Source: Paenibacillus larvae subsp. larvae (GTDB lineage: Bacteria; Bacillota; Bacilli; Paenibacillales; NBRC-103111). Taken from it: a stretch of DNA of 64,000 nt. The notes under the pieces were generated by a model. The model did not search any database. It was not told where the DNA came from and was given only the letters and a program-made list of their open reading frames with translations. Of the stretch, positions 63,893 to 64,000 are shown one piece after another. The translations under genes were made by a program, and so were the position numbers. The stretch covers positions 496,001 through 560,000 of the forward strand of contig NZ_CP019687.1 of assembly GCF_002003265.1 (NCBI RefSeq). The letters are read 5' to 3'. Every line of letters starts with the position of its first letter. Position 1 is the stretch's first letter.

Positions 63893-64000
63893 ATATTATA
63901 AAGTGATGACTTTTGCAGGAAGGCCGTTAGTAAAAAACATACCTTTCTGCAGTTTGGGAGAAACGGTTGCCGCCTTTAAACGGGTCCGGCAAAACCGTTT

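Noticed and set aside
1-64000. CRISPR arrays, rRNA and tRNA genes
   Set aside because: No regularly spaced repeats, no rRNA sequence and no tRNA-like cloverleaf noticed; the att repeat does not overlap a tRNA.

Overview
The window is chromosomal DNA of a Gram-positive, low-to-moderate G+C, spore-forming Firmicute of the Paenibacillaceae. The evidence is the core gene order (rpmB, asp23, fakA, fakB, recG; later rsmD, coaD, ylbJ, ylbL, ylbN, rpmF, fapR, plsX, fabHDG, acpP, fabF, rnc, smc, ftsY, ylxM, ffh, rpsP, KH protein), strong AGGAGGTG ribosome binding sites, sporulation genes (spoVIF-like, ylbJ, yjcZ) and a FapR box. A secreted AA10 lytic polysaccharide monooxygenase with two FnIII domains and a chitin-binding module resembles CBP49 of the honeybee pathogen Paenibacillus larvae, so that species or a close relative is likely (inference; no search was run).

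Layout. 0.1-5.7 kb is core: rpmB faces away from asp23-fakA-fakB-recG. 5.8-44.6 kb is an accessory island between recG and rsmD. Its left half (5.8-31 kb) holds a Fur-boxed HEAT-repeat gene, a CNNM/CorC membrane protein, an oxidoreductase with an operator over its -10 box, two identical inverted IS630-type copies that split an arylamine N-acetyltransferase gene and a yjcZ-like gene, an ABC exporter with its two-component system, a CadA-type metal ATPase with a CzrA-like repressor, a decayed arsenic operon, an SOS-controlled uvrX-yolD pair, an orphan histidine kinase, glutamate dehydrogenase and a nitroreductase. 31,459-44,604 is a shrunken prophage bounded by an 84-bp direct repeat. It keeps a broken integrase, a repressor/Cro-like switch, early-gene scraps, an ArpU fragment, a truncated HNH gene, an IS3-type element and a full lysis cassette (BhlA, amidase, holin). 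The CBP49-like monooxygenase and other cargo lie between the lysis cassette and attR. No head or tail genes remain. 44.85-63.9 kb is core again: the FapR-controlled fatty-acid and phospholipid operon followed by RNase III, SMC and the SRP genes.

Two patterns run through the window. First, many genes are interrupted by a single-base change in a short homopolymer, including core genes (recG, ylbN) as well as acr3, the phage repressor, the Cro-like gene and the IS3 transposase. This is either decay or, for the core genes more probably, base-calling or assembly error. Second, two independent ~50-bp IS3-type mini-elements, each with TG...CA ends and its own target duplication, sit exactly in the loops of two rho-independent terminators.

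Positions, motifs and repeats were read directly from the sequence. Family names are from memory of the families, and no database search was made.
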